A stretch of DNA of 52,132 bases from an uncultured Alphaproteobacteria bacterium (GTDB taxonomy: Bacteria; Pseudomonadota; Alphaproteobacteria; RF32; CAG-239): the NCBI GenBank assembly GCA_947588275.1, contig CANPYJ010000007.1:1-52132 (forward strand), in the 5' to 3' direction. Shown here piece after piece: positions 1 to 9,759 of the stretch (its first letter is position 1; every line of letters begins with the position of its first letter). The notes under the pieces were generated by a model. It was not told the DNA's origin. It made no database searches and saw only the letters and a program-made list of their open reading frames with translations. The position numbers and the translations under genes are program-made.

Positions 1-263
1 TCGGGAACTTTGTATTCGCCGTTGTCAAAATAAGTGACTTGCCCGCGTGCGTCATAATAATCTAAAACCGCAAAAATCTTTGTATAGGCAATATGATATC
101 GGCGCAGCTGAGCCGCCACCACCTGCGACGGTCCTCCGGTAATGATATGAATTTCGTGACCGCGACGCACCGCCTCTGCCGTAAACCGCGCAAAATATTT
201 GGGCCGCGCGCTGACCACCCCGTGAAAGTCCAGACCGATTTTGAGGCCGGCTTTCTTGCTCAT
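1..263 (-). CDS. HAD-like hydrolase, 3' part cut by window edge
   Basis: Eighty-seven N-terminal residues are visible; the gene runs off the left edge. It begins MSKKAGLKIGLDFHGVV. The LDFHGV segment near residues 11-16 resembles HAD motif I (DxDGV), with His where the second Asp usually sits, and the IITGG segment around residues 40-44 looks like motif II with its Thr. HAD enzymes are mostly phosphatases; the substrate cannot be told here. Its ATG overlaps the TGA of the upstream YhdP-like gene by four bases (ATGA), so the two are probably translationally coupled. A Asp-to-His change at the general acid/base position could mean altered chemistry. Assignment rests on two motifs in a partial protein. 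Confidence 0.7.
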   Translation of the reverse strand, partial: MSKKAGLKIGLDFHGVVSARPKYFARFTAEAVRRGHEIHIITGGPSQVVAAQLRRYHIAYTKIFAVLDYYDARGQVTYFDNGEYKVP

Positions 264-3200
264 TTGTCGTCTCCAAATACCGATGACACAAGTTCTTTTA
301 AGGAATTGGGGCTTAAGGCCGAGAGCGGGTTAATGTTGATTTCGGGTTCGTCAATATTGCCGCTGATGCTGTAATTGGCGGCAAACACGGTGCCGTCCTT
401 GCCGCTCAGAAGCGAGCCGACAAGCGGAATGCTACCGATTAACGTGTTGAGCCCGTAGGCCGGCGCAATCAGGCCTTTGACGTCAAATTCCTGATAACGC
501 ATGGAATATGTGCCGCTGCCCGAAATGCCGACCACATTGCCGAACGCCCGCGCATCATTGACTTTGAGCTGACTGTTGCGGTATTCAAACGGAGCGTCAA
601 AGTGCGAAAAAACAATTCCTTCGCCGGTCAACAAATCGACCATTCCGGACAAAGAAGCCACCGTCAGCAGCTTGGCGAACACCGGCGTATTGTAGACGTT
701 GAAGTCGCGTATCTTGGCATAGCCGATAAAATTCTTGTCCGGCGTACGGCGGGCGCTGATGCTTAAGGTGCCACCGCGCATATCGTCGTAAAGGCGCAAA
801 AATCTGAACGTTGAACCGGCATCGTCGCTTTCAATCGTAAGCAGATATTCTTGGTTGGCACGCGGCACATAATCCAATCGCAGACCGCTTTCTTTTCGGC
901 GGTTCGCTTTGGCGGCAAAATGTCCGGTCAGATGCATTTCTTCTATGCCGATGCCATGACGAACTTTGGTCTCTCCGACAAAATTGCGAATAGCCACGTT
1001 CTCGTTGGTCCACAAATTGTCAACGGTAATGTTGATGTCGGCATCTGCCACTTTTTCCCATTGATTTTCATCCGCCGCCGGAGGTTCCAGCGCATCATGC
1101 AGTTTCTTTTGGCGGCGGCGCGCCTTTGATCGCTCGATTTCTTCTTCGTCTTTGGCAAAGAAGTCTGACAAATCGTAGCTCACGCCGGTCACATCAATTT
1201 TAATTTTGTCGCCCATGGCGATTTTGGCCGCGGCAGATGTTTTCGGCCCCTTAATGTCGGCAATGTCTATGACCTCTATTTGCCCCTGCTTATTCAGCGA
1301 AATGTTGCCGCTCAGGTTAAAATCAGGTTTTGAGAGCGCAAACATCGGAATATTTTTGACCTTGCCGTCCCGAAGTTCTATCCGCGCACTGATGACGCCC
1401 TCCACGCCGCGTTTTTTCTTGAATCCCAAAAACGAATAGTCGATATCGGTCTGCCGCAAATCGCCGCTGGCGTCGATTATCGTTTTGCCGTCGGCATAAG
1501 TGGTAACCACCGCCTGAGCCGGTATGGAGCCGCGAATATAGGTGTCGCTCAAAGCACTGATGTCCAGTCCGAGTTTCTGCTTGAGCATATTGTCAAAGTT
1601 GAAGCTTAGCTGATAGCGGCTTTGATATTGGCGAGAGTCAAAATTCTGCTTCCACTCCAGTGTTATCGGAATACCGTCAAAATTGGTTACGCCGGAAAGA
1701 AGCATTCCCTGATTGTCGACGCTCAAATCCAGCGTTTTGGCCTCGATTACCCGCTCCGGCAGCATTCCTTTGATGACCACGTCATGCAAAATCGATTTGA
1801 TGTCGACTTTGACTTCCGACGGCTTGAGATTCTGTTTGAGCTCGAAGTCAAGATCCAGCGAAACATCCGCCGTCCCCTCAAACAAATCCGGCTTCAACCC
1901 CATATCCGACGTATAACCGAGCGGTTTGTGGTCAATAAGACGCAAGATATCGGGAATTGCGCCGACACCCTCGATTTTGATGCGTGCAAAGTTGTCTTCC
2001 TTATTCAGATCATACAACTCAACATAGCCTTTGTTGGCCACGACGTCGGCCGATGTTCCCTTATCAATATAAATTTTTAGCGAATCGGCGGCAAAATCGG
2101 CATAGCCGTTTATTCCCTCAATGGCCGGCATCCCTTCCAAATAATTCAACGAAACCCCCTGAGCCTCGGCGCGACCGTGCAAATCCTTGAAGCGCAACCC
2201 ACCGGCCTGCTTATCATAAGCAAAATCAAAGCTGAATTTGCCGTTGCGAAACTCGCCTTCGGACATGCTTTCTTTGCACCAATTCCATGCCTTGAAAGCA
2301 ATCTGCCGCGGCCAATAGCGATATAAGTCGTTGGTGGCCAACGAATCGACTTCGGCCGAAAGCGTCAACGCAATATCTTCCGGCCGTGAATGCAGCAAAT
2401 ATTTTTTGAGACCTTCCGCCTGCACGCCGACTTTGGCCTGCTGGCCGTCGAGTTCTACCGCGGCGTCTTTGATTTCAAGCTTGTCCAGATTGCCGGTGAG
2501 TTCGCCGTTGAGGCTCAGTGCGCCAACGCTATAATTGTCTTCGGCATTGTCCGAAAACGCCACAAACCCTTGTCCGCCCTCAACGGCAAAAGTTATCTTT
2601 TCGACCGCGGCATCCAGATTTTCGACCAACCGACGACGGTGTTTTATTATCTCTTTCAGATTTATCAGCCCGTCAATCCGACCGTTGAGCGGCACATCCA
2701 CTTTGAACGGCAGCTTAACATCATCTCCCGCCAGCAAAGTCAAAATCTTGTCCGGCACAATATCGGCAAAATAAAACTGCAAAGCCAATTTATTGACGGC
2801 CGCACGATAAACCGCCTCCAATCCGACCGACGACGAACTGCCTCCCATACGCAACAGAGCGCTGATTTCCGTTTCCAATTTGCCAAACCCGCGCTCAAAT
2901 CTGTAGTTGACGTCCGAAAGCACCCATTTTTTGCCCAAGTCGACTTCGTGCAGCTCCACCTCGGCGCCGATGATATTGATGTCGTTGATGTAACTCTCAA
3001 TATAAGTTTGGTCTTCTGAGTTAAAACGCTCCAAAAAATCATCAAACTGTTCAAAATAATAGGCCAGTTTTTTCTGATTGATTTCTTCGGTTTTGTTCTT
3101 GTCAATGCCGTAAGTCGTAAAAATGTATATCTGCGGATTATACACGTCTACCGCACTCGGAGCAATCAAGCCATGAAGCAGCGCCTTGACGCTGAACGAC

Positions 3201-3502
3201 ACCGAAGTGCGCGGCGCGGTCACGACAATGCTGCCGTCGGCCTTTTTGTATGAAACCTGATTGGCGATGATGCGCAGCGGCCTGAGCGAACGCACCAACT
3301 CCAGATTGACCGAATCAACCGTTACCTGATATTGGGAATCGTCATGATTGAGGGCCTTGATGATATAAGGCTTGAGAAACGGCACACCGATGGCACCGCG
3401 ATATAACTGCCAAATCAAAATCAGCAGCGCCATCAGCAGCGCCACGCCAAAATAATCAAGCAGCCGATAAAGCTTATATTGTCCGGGAGCCAGCTTTTTC
3501 AT
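260..3502 (-). CDS. YhdP/AsmA-like inner-membrane-anchored lipid transport protein
   Basis: The 1080-residue protein has one N-terminal membrane segment (about residues 15-35, preceded by MKKLAPGQYK). The rest is a very long run of alternating beta-strand-like sequence, as in the YhdP/TamB/AsmA group (DUF3971 and AsmA-like C-terminal region). Members of this family are thought to form periplasm-spanning hydrophobic grooves that move phospholipids to the outer membrane. The C-terminal part (VASLSGMVDLLTGEGIVF, then an LIGSIPLVGSLLSG segment) is typical of the AsmA C-terminal domain. The start overlaps the end of the upstream hydrolase by 29 bases and its stop overlaps the HAD gene. The family assignment is by pattern recognition; the exact orthologue is uncertain. 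Confidence 0.85.
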   Translation of the reverse strand: MKKLAPGQYKLYRLLDYFGVALLMALLILIWQLYRGAIGVPFLKPYIIKALNHDDSQYQVTVDSVNLELVRSLRPLRIIANQVSYKKADGSIVVTAPRTSVSFSVKALLHGLIAPSAVDVYNPQIYIFTTYGIDKNKTEEINQKKLAYYFEQFDDFLERFNSEDQTYIESYINDINIIGAEVELHEVDLGKKWVLSDVNYRFERGFGKLETEISALLRMGGSSSSVGLEAVYRAAVNKLALQFYFADIVPDKILTLLAGDDVKLPFKVDVPLNGRIDGLINLKEIIKHRRRLVENLDAAVEKITFAVEGGQGFVAFSDNAEDNYSVGALSLNGELTGNLDKLEIKDAAVELDGQQAKVGVQAEGLKKYLLHSRPEDIALTLSAEVDSLATNDLYRYWPRQIAFKAWNWCKESMSEGEFRNGKFSFDFAYDKQAGGLRFKDLHGRAEAQGVSLNYLEGMPAIEGINGYADFAADSLKIYIDKGTSADVVANKGYVELYDLNKEDNFARIKIEGVGAIPDILRLIDHKPLGYTSDMGLKPDLFEGTADVSLDLDFELKQNLKPSEVKVDIKSILHDVVIKGMLPERVIEAKTLDLSVDNQGMLLSGVTNFDGIPITLEWKQNFDSRQYQSRYQLSFNFDNMLKQKLGLDISALSDTYIRGSIPAQAVVTTYADGKTIIDASGDLRQTDIDYSFLGFKKKRGVEGVISARIELRDGKVKNIPMFALSKPDFNLSGNISLNKQGQIEVIDIADIKGPKTSAAAKIAMGDKIKIDVTGVSYDLSDFFAKDEEEIERSKARRRQKKLHDALEPPAADENQWEKVADADINITVDNLWTNENVAIRNFVGETKVRHGIGIEEMHLTGHFAAKANRRKESGLRLDYVPRANQEYLLTIESDDAGSTFRFLRLYDDMRGGTLSISARRTPDKNFIGYAKIRDFNVYNTPVFAKLLTVASLSGMVDLLTGEGIVFSHFDAPFEYRNSQLKVNDARAFGNVVGISGSGTYSMRYQEFDVKGLIAPAYGLNTLIGSIPLVGSLLSGKDGTVFAANYSISGNIDEPEININPLSALSPNSLKELVSSVFGDDK

Positions 3503-4325
3503 TGTTTTGCAACCAAATTAAAATGTCTTTGTAATTGCGGCAGTTGTACAGACCGTCATGTTCCGCTCCTTTATACGTAATCAGCCGTTTGGGTTGGGCG
3601 GCAGCGGCAAACAGAGCTTCGGCGCGGCGCGCCGGCACCAGTGTATCGTCTTCGGCGGCCATAATCAGAATGGGCAGATGCAGCTTTTTGACCAGCGGCC
3701 GATTGTCAAACTTGTCGCGGACAATCCAAGCCAGCGGCAACGGAAAGCGCACAATGTCGCGTACATCTTCCTGAAGACTGTCAAACGGGACTTCCAATAT
3801 CAGACCGGCAAACGGCACCTTTGTTCCCAGTTCGGCAGCAGCATAAGCGGCCGTATAAGAACCGAGCGACATTCCGTACAGATAAATTTGCCGGTTTTCA
3901 ACCCCCTGAGCATACAGCCAACGGACGGCCGCCAGTGCATCCTGCTCCAGTCCGGCCTGCGTGATGCGTCCCTCAACATCGCCAAAACCGCGATATTCCG
4001 GCAGCAACGTGCCGTATCCGGCTTCGGCCAGAGGCACCAGCTTGTGATAAAAACTCTCAATATTATAAGAATTGCCATGCATAAACACAATTATCGGCAT
4101 TCCTTCGGCCGGCGGAGTATACCATGCATAAAGCGGGGTTCCGTCCGCCGCCCGATAGTCAACCCGCTGCGCCGGATAGCCGTTGGCCTGGGCGACTTCT
4201 ATCCGCGCCGCCCGCTTGAGCGGCGAATAGAAAAACATCTGCGGACACACATAAACCAGCAGACAGAATCCGACATAAGCGACACCTGCTCCCAAAACGA
4301 CAATTTTCAGAACTTTCTTAAGCAT
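3474..4325 (-). CDS. Membrane-anchored alpha/beta hydrolase (Bem46/ABHD13-like)
   Basis: Start taken at the ATG at 4325 (MLKKVLKIVVLGAG), eight bases inside the end of prfB; a longer reading frame only adds prfB antisense-phase sequence. The 283-residue protein has an N-terminal membrane anchor (about 5-27), an HGN oxyanion-loop segment (83-85), the nucleophile elbow GMSLG with Ser153, a probable acid at Asp227 (DTLVP) and His256 (GAEHDG). This is a complete alpha/beta-hydrolase triad. The arrangement matches the Bem46/ABHD13-type family; substrates are unknown, probably esters or thioesters at the membrane. It is co-directional with and overlaps both neighbours, so it is likely one transcript with prfB and the YhdP-like gene. 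Confidence 0.85.
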   Translation of the reverse strand: MLKKVLKIVVLGAGVAYVGFCLLVYVCPQMFFYSPLKRAARIEVAQANGYPAQRVDYRAADGTPLYAWYTPPAEGMPIIVFMHGNSYNIESFYHKLVPLAEAGYGTLLPEYRGFGDVEGRITQAGLEQDALAAVRWLYAQGVENRQIYLYGMSLGSYTAAYAAAELGTKVPFAGLILEVPFDSLQEDVRDIVRFPLPLAWIVRDKFDNRPLVKKLHLPILIMAAEDDTLVPARRAEALFAAAAQPKRLITYKGAEHDGLYNCRNYKDILIWLQNNEKAGSRTI

Positions 4326-5431
4326 TGGCCGCGCTTCCCACTTTGTCGGCCAGCGCCGCGGCCAAAAACATATCAATGTCGCCGTCCAGCACCGCCTTGC
4401 AATCCGATGTCTCGGCGTTGGTTCGCAAATCTTTGACCATTTTATAAGGCTGCAAAACATACGAGCGGATTTGGTGTCCCCATCCGATGTCGCTTAACGC
4501 GTCGCGCTCGGCCTCGGCTTTGGCCTCGCGTTTTTTGAGCTCCAATTCATAGAGTCTGGCCTTGAGCATGTTCCATGCGGCTTCGCGGTTTTGAAACTGC
4601 GAGCGCTGATTTTGGCATTGCACGACAATGCCGGTCGGCTGGTGAGTAATGCGCACCGCCGAATCGGTTTTGTTGATATGCTGGCCGCCGGCACCCGAAG
4701 CGCGATAAGTGTCAACCCGACAATTGGCTTCGTTGATGTTAATCTCTATGGCGTCGTCAATCACCGGATAAACGCCGACCGAGGCAAAGCTGGTGTGGCG
4801 GCGGGCGTTGCTGTCAAACGGCGAAATCCGTACCAGCCGATGCACGCCGCTTTCCGATTTGAGCCAGCCGTAAGCGTTGTGTCCGCTGACTTTGATTGTT
4901 ACCGACTTAAGACCGGCCACCTCGCCTTCGGTTTCTTCCACATATTCGACTTTATACCCATGCGCCTCGGCCCAGCGCGTGTACATACGCAGCAACATTT
5001 CCGCCCAGTCCTGAGCCTCGGTACCGCCGCTTCCGGCATGAACTTCCAAATAAGCATCATTGGCGTCAACTTCGCCGGACAACAAGGCCTCCAGTTCGCC
5101 GTGCCGAACTTCAATCCGCAAAGCTTCAAGCTGGCTCACGACATCGGCAATCACCGTCTCATCGTTTTCGGCTTCGGCCAATTCGGCCAATTCAAGCAAA
5201 TCTGCAAGAGACGTTTCCATCTGCCGATAGTGATTCAGATTAAATTCCAGAATATTTTTTTCAGACATCAGTTTACGGGCGGCAGCGGGATCATTCCACA
5301 GACTGCCGTCGGCAGTCAGAGATTCTAATTCCTGCAAGCGCAGAACGGCGTTGTCGTAGTCAAAGAGACCTCCTCAGCAGCGCCAACGACTGCTTGACAG
5401 GCTCGACAATTTCATAGATTTCTGAGCGCAT
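4318..5431 (-). CDS. prfB: Peptide chain release factor 2, with programmed +1 frameshift
   Basis: Release factor 2 reads UGA and UAA stops. The gene begins at the ATG at 5431 behind a GAGGAAAC ribosome site, runs 23 codons (MRSEIYEIVEPVKQSLALL then RRSL) to an in-frame TGA at 5360-5362, and continues in the +1 frame as DYDNAVLRLQELES, giving 370 residues (E. coli RF2 has 365). The shift site reads AGGAGG TCT CTT TGA C on the coding strand: an internal Shine-Dalgarno three bases before CTT TGA, as in the classical autoregulatory site. SPF (203-205) and GGQ (248-250) are present. A naive call would start at 5337 and lose the N-terminus. It follows mrcA and precedes the alpha/beta hydrolase. Confidence 0.97.
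5357..5373 (-). promoter_or_regulatory. prfB programmed +1 frameshift signal
   Basis: On the coding (minus) strand the sequence is AGGAGG-TCT-CTT-TGA-C. The Shine-Dalgarno-like AGGAGG pairs with the 16S anti-SD while CTT is in the P site and the slow UGA is in the A site, promoting slippage to the +1 frame. Low RF2 favours the shift, which closes an autoregulatory loop. Spacing and slippery codon match the well-known bacterial prfB site. Confidence 0.95.
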
Positions 5432-5504
5432 TGTTTCCTCTAACTTATTAATATTCTTAACTTAACCTCTGCCGCCGACAATTGCAAGCACTATTTTCCC
5501 CGGC

Positions 5505-7961
5505 TTAATATTCGGAGCCAAGCTGAACTTCGTCAGCGTCATCGGCTTCAAATTTGTTTTTATCGGACGGCGCTTCCGACGTTTCGTCCGACCCAATTAC
5601 TCGCTGATGTTTGTCATCAAACTCAAATTCGGGTTTCAAAGCCTCGATAATCACGGTTTTGTCTTCGGGACGCGCCGGCCGGCCGGTCTCATGATTAACC
5701 CGCACCAGCCTGATGCCGGCCGGAATACGGAACGGAATGTCGGGACGGTTTTTCAGCGCCTCGTGCATAAAGTTGTAAAAAATCGGCAAAGCCAGCGCCG
5801 CGCCCGTTTCATAGCGACCGAGACTGCGCGGCTCGTCAAACCCGACATACACCGCCACTACCAAATCCGGCGAAAAGCCGACAAACCACGAATCCTGATT
5901 TTTATTGGTGGTGCCGGTTTTGCCGGCCAAATGCTTATTGAGGCTGCGCAGACGGGCGGCCGTGCCGTATTGCGCGACCCCCTCCAAAATGCTTACCATC
6001 TGATAGGCGCTCAACGGGTCGATAACCTGCTCGCGGGCATCGGCGAGCTCGGGCTGCGGCTGATTGCTCCAATGCTCCGCCTTACAGTCCGGACATACGC
6101 GGGAATCATGCTTATAAATCGTTTTGCCGTTGCGATCCTGAATACGTTCAATCAGATACGGATCGATTTTTTTGCCGCCGTTAACCATCATGCTATAGGC
6201 GGTGGCCATGTTAATCAGTTTGGTCTCGCCGGCTCCCAACGACATGGACAAGAGTTGCGGTAGGTGCGGATTCACCCCCATTTTGGCCGCATACTCCGCC
6301 ACTTTGTTCATGCCGACATCCTGAGCCAGCCGCACCGTCATCAAATTTCGCGATTTTTCAATTCCCTGCCGCAAGGTCATCAGACCATAAAAACGTTTGG
6401 AATAGTTCACAGGCTTCCATTTGGGCAACCCCGGCCCCTGATCCAAAACAAACGGCGCATCCAAAATCAGGTCGGTCGGCGAATAACCGTTGTCCAGCGC
6501 GGCCAAATAGACAATCGGCTTGAAGGCGGATCCGGTCTGCCGCATAGCCTGCGTGGCACGATTGAACTGCGATTTTTGAAACGAATAACCACCAACCATG
6601 GCTAAGATTTTGCCGGTATGAGGATTGAGCGCTATCATGCCGCCTTCGACATTGGGAATCTGACGCAAATAATAGCTGTTTTCGGGAAGTTTTTTGGCGG
6701 CAGCGACTTTAGACGGCAGTTTTTCAACCAAAATGACGTCGCCCGCGGCCAAAACGTCGGTCACGGCTTTAGGCGGATTGCTCACGCCCTGATTGCGGAG
6801 ATTTTTGCGCGCCCAATCCAAAAGCCCGAGCGAGATAAGCCCCCGCTTGCCGCTTTCGGTTTCAATCTCGGCCTTGACCGTCGAAACGCTGCGCACGATT
6901 GCCCGCTCCCAGGCCTCGTCTTTGCCGAGCGGCGGCGCCATTTTTTTGAGTTCGTCGGCAAAATCCGCATCGGCCGACAAATGCGTCAGCGGCCCGCGCC
7001 AGCCGTGACGAACATCATAATTGCGCAGCTCTTGTTGAAACGCCTGGGAAGCAAGCAGCTGCAACCGCGGACTCAAGGTCGTGCGCACCAGCAGACCGCC
7101 CTCATATAGCGCGTCTTCGCCGAACTGTTTGGTAACCTGACGGCGAACTTCCTCACTGAAATACTGCGCCGCTTTTACAAATTCTGCCCGTCTGTCCAAA
7201 ACTTCCAGCGGCTTGGCTTTGGCCGCTTCGGCTTCTTCCGCGGAAACGTATCCTTCCTCTGCCATCCGGTCGATAACCCAGTTGCGGCGACCAACCGCGG
7301 CGGCGTATTTGGTTTTGGGATTGTAATTGTTGGGGCCTTTGGGCAGAGCAGCCAAAAACGCCGCCTCGTCCACCGTAAGTTCGTCCAGCGCCTTACCGAA
7401 ATAATTGAGCGCCGCGGCGGCCACGCCGTATGAACGATTGCCCAAATAAATTTCATTGAGATACAATTCCAAAATATGCTGTTTGGTAAAGGCCTGCTCC
7501 ATCCGCATGGCCAACAAGGCTTCCTTAACTTTACGCTTATACGAAACCTCGGACGAGAGCAAAAAGTTTTTGGCAACCTGCTGCGTAATGGTAGACGCAC
7601 CGGCCGGACGCCTGCCGCTGCCGAAGTTTTTGACATTTTCAAGCAGCGCGCGGACAATGCCCAGAAAGTCGATGCCGAAATGGCTGTAAAACTTTTTGTC
7701 CTCGGCGGCGATAAAGGCATTTTTGACCAGCGGCGGAATCTTGTCCTCCGGCACAAACAGCCTCTTTTCGGCGGCATATTCCATCAGCAGCCGTCCGTCG
7801 CCGGCATAAAGACGCGTGGTAACGGCCGGCTCATAATTCGACAACTGATGATAATCCGGCAATTCCTGCGATATTTGCCAAATCGAAGTTATCACCAGTA
7901 TCAAGGCAATGACCGCAAAGAAAAAGAATGTGCTGAGCAGCGACGATAATGTTTTAAACAT
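5505..7961 (-). CDS. mrcA: Penicillin-binding protein 1A (bifunctional peptidoglycan synthase)
   Basis: Class A PBP, 818 residues from the ATG at 7961 (MFKTLSSLLSTFFFF). An in-frame TTG at 8024 would add 21 residues ahead of the membrane anchor and is less likely. After the N-terminal anchor comes the GT51 transglycosylase with catalytic Glu87 in AAEDKKFYSHFG and the RPAGASTITQQVAKNF motif. A linker and OB-like region follow, then the transpeptidase with Ser478-x-x-Lys481 (GSAFKP), an SRN motif (EKSRNLM) and KTGTTN. It polymerises glycan strands and cross-links stem peptides in the periplasm. It lies between amiC and prfB, an order recurrent in alphaproteobacteria. The acidic C-terminal tail is probably disordered. 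Confidence 0.95.
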   Translation of the reverse strand: MFKTLSSLLSTFFFFAVIALILVITSIWQISQELPDYHQLSNYEPAVTTRLYAGDGRLLMEYAAEKRLFVPEDKIPPLVKNAFIAAEDKKFYSHFGIDFLGIVRALLENVKNFGSGRRPAGASTITQQVAKNFLLSSEVSYKRKVKEALLAMRMEQAFTKQHILELYLNEIYLGNRSYGVAAAALNYFGKALDELTVDEAAFLAALPKGPNNYNPKTKYAAAVGRRNWVIDRMAEEGYVSAEEAEAAKAKPLEVLDRRAEFVKAAQYFSEEVRRQVTKQFGEDALYEGGLLVRTTLSPRLQLLASQAFQQELRNYDVRHGWRGPLTHLSADADFADELKKMAPPLGKDEAWERAIVRSVSTVKAEIETESGKRGLISLGLLDWARKNLRNQGVSNPPKAVTDVLAAGDVILVEKLPSKVAAAKKLPENSYYLRQIPNVEGGMIALNPHTGKILAMVGGYSFQKSQFNRATQAMRQTGSAFKPIVYLAALDNGYSPTDLILDAPFVLDQGPGLPKWKPVNYSKRFYGLMTLRQGIEKSRNLMTVRLAQDVGMNKVAEYAAKMGVNPHLPQLLSMSLGAGETKLINMATAYSMMVNGGKKIDPYLIERIQDRNGKTIYKHDSRVCPDCKAEHWSNQPQPELADAREQVIDPLSAYQMVSILEGVAQYGTAARLRSLNKHLAGKTGTTNKNQDSWFVGFSPDLVVAVYVGFDEPRSLGRYETGAALALPIFYNFMHEALKNRPDIPFRIPAGIRLVRVNHETGRPARPEDKTVIIEALKPEFEFDDKHQRVIGSDETSEAPSDKNKFEADDADEVQLGSEY

Positions 7962-8027
7962 GGCAAACCCGACGGAATTAATTGCGCGTGTTTTACTAAT
8001 ACTCAAAAAAAATTTGGAAGTCAAACA

Positions 8028-9269
8028 TTAAAATACAGATGCGTGCCGCATATTTTCAAAATATTTATCAATGGCTTTCTGCGCCGAAACCGCCAGTTTG
8101 TGACGATAGGATTTTTGGCGCAAAAGCTTTTCTTCGCCGCGGTTGGACAAATAGCCAAGTTCCATCAGCACCGACGGCACGTCGGGAGCCTTGAGCACAG
8201 CAAATCCGGCAAATCGATGCGTATTGTCCAGCGTATGAGTCGACTTGCGCATCTCCTGCACCATAAAGGTGGCAAATTCGGCCGAGCGGTTGAGCGTTTC
8301 ACGTTGCGCCAGATTGAGCAAAACATCCGAAACTTCTTTGGAATGTTCGGCAAAATTAAGGCCGGCCACAATGTCGGACTTGTTTTCCTTTTCGGCCAAT
8401 GCGGCAGCTTCTTTGTCCGACGCCGTCTCCGAGAGGGTATAGACCGAAAGACCGGTAGCGTTGCGGTTGGCCGCGCTGTCGGCATGAATCGACAAGAACA
8501 GGTCGGCATCGTAACGGCGGGCAATTTTGACGCGATCACGCAAGGGAATAAAGATATCGCGGTTGCGCGTCAAATAGACCTTATAGTCGGGATTTTTATC
8601 CAAAAGCTCCTTGAGCTCTTTGCCCATCGACAGCACGATATTTTTTTCATACACGCCGGAAACGCCGATGGCACCGGGATCAACGCCGCCATGACCGGGA
8701 TCCAAAACAATAATTTTTTGGCGGCGTTTGGGAGCCGAAACGGCAGCCTTGGACGACGACGAATGCGCAGTCGAAGTCTTGCCCTGGTTGTACGAATCGT
8801 TGCTGACCGCGTGATCATTGCCGACATTGGAGGCAAAATCTCGTTCCGAAGCCATTTCCATATCAATCACGAAACGCCAGCCGAAATTGCTTTGCGGCGG
8901 CAGCATAAACGCCTTTTTGACAACGGCCGGCTTGAGCAAATCAAACACCACGCGCACGCCGTCGACGCCGGCCGCGCCGAGACGCGTGGACGAAACCAGG
9001 CTGTTGGCATCCATGTTTTGGGCAATTGACGGATTAACCGAGACGTTTTGCGTGTCTACCACCAAACGACGGGGCGAATTAAGCAAAAACACTTTATAGT
9101 TAAATTCAGAATCGGCGTCAAACACAATGCGCACGGTACCGATGCCCTGACCGATGCGCATCCCCGAGATTTCGGCCGCGGACACGGTTCCCGTCAAAAA
9201 CAGCGAAACCGCCGCGACCATAAGCCACCGCAGCCCGATTATGCACAAATTCTGCCTCAACAGGCGCAT
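8028..9269 (-). CDS. amiC: N-acetylmuramoyl-L-alanine amidase with AMIN domain
   Basis: The 413-residue exported enzyme cleaves the amide bond between N-acetylmuramic acid and the stem peptide, mainly during cell separation. A signal peptide (about 1-32, ending in VSAA) is followed by an AMIN domain (about 33-140), which targets septal peptidoglycan. A Ser/Lys-rich linker (150-183) leads to an Amidase_3 domain with zinc ligands His193 (DPGHGG), Glu208 (VYEKN) and His262 (SIHADS), and catalytic Glu370 (LMELGYLSN). The start has AGAGGTG six bases upstream of ATG. It is first in the minus-strand block leading to mrcA and prfB, and divergent from rne. Confidence 0.95.
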   Translation of the reverse strand: MRLLRQNLCIIGLRWLMVAAVSLFLTGTVSAAEISGMRIGQGIGTVRIVFDADSEFNYKVFLLNSPRRLVVDTQNVSVNPSIAQNMDANSLVSSTRLGAAGVDGVRVVFDLLKPAVVKKAFMLPPQSNFGWRFVIDMEMASERDFASNVGNDHAVSNDSYNQGKTSTAHSSSSKAAVSAPKRRQKIIVLDPGHGGVDPGAIGVSGVYEKNIVLSMGKELKELLDKNPDYKVYLTRNRDIFIPLRDRVKIARRYDADLFLSIHADSAANRNATGLSVYTLSETASDKEAAALAEKENKSDIVAGLNFAEHSKEVSDVLLNLAQRETLNRSAEFATFMVQEMRKSTHTLDNTHRFAGFAVLKAPDVPSVLMELGYLSNRGEEKLLRQKSYRHKLAVSAQKAIDKYFENMRHASVF

Positions 9270-9759
9270 TAAGACACCTCTTTTATCAACATTCTTTGTT
9301 AATTATACAAAAGACTTCTTACCAATATCTTAAAAATAAAATTTGCGCTTTAATAATTTTGTTGTTGTGTTTTAAATCAAAATGTATATGCTAAAGGAAG
9401 CTTGTCGGACATTATGTATCGGATGCGCTCTTGTCTATACATTAAAACCATTCATAAGAACGCAATCGGGTACCGCCGCCTTATCATCAGGATAGGCAGC
9501 CGTTTGACAGGTTCAAAGCAAATTTTTGCCGGACGGATTTTTTGAGCGCCAAGCAATCAATAAGAATTAAAAAACACTCGGCGCTTTTGATTGAAGAGAT
9601 TGATGAAGTTGAAACTGTTTATAAAGTTTACAAAATCGGGCGGACTTTGCGGCCATCGGCCGGAAAGGACGTTTTTGTTTTAAAAAAATCTCTTCCTCCG
9701 GCGCGAACATAATTTTTTTTGACCGCGGTTTCAAAGCCGCGGCGGCGTGGAGATTTGAT
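9270..9759. other. 490-base divergent intergenic region between amiC and rne, including a long rne leader
   Basis: I see no coding sequence with an acceptable start here. The right half would be a long 5' leader of rne. It ends in a short GC-rich hairpin (CCGCGG at 9723-9728 and 9737-9742) immediately before the GGAG ribosome site at 9749-9752. An isolated TTGACA occurs at 9504-9509 without a good -10 at standard spacing. In E. coli rne is autoregulated through hairpins in a long leader; a similar role here is only an inference. Confidence 0.4.
9302..9307 (-). promoter_or_regulatory. Candidate amiC promoter -10 element
   Basis: A perfect TATAAT lies on the minus strand about 33 bases upstream of the amiC ATG. 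No convincing -35 box sits 16-18 bases further up (an AT-rich tract is there), so only the -10 element is called. Confidence 0.4.

Noticed and set aside
4326..4460. 45-residue N-terminal extension of the alpha/beta hydrolase
   Set aside because: It is out-of-frame prfB coding sequence; the membrane anchor begins at the ATG at 4325.
5337..5431. prfB as a pseudogene because of an in-frame stop
   Set aside because: The stop is the programmed +1 frameshift site with correct internal Shine-Dalgarno and slippery codon.
9504..9532. rne promoter at the TTGACA
   Set aside because: No acceptable -10 hexamer at 16-18 bases spacing.
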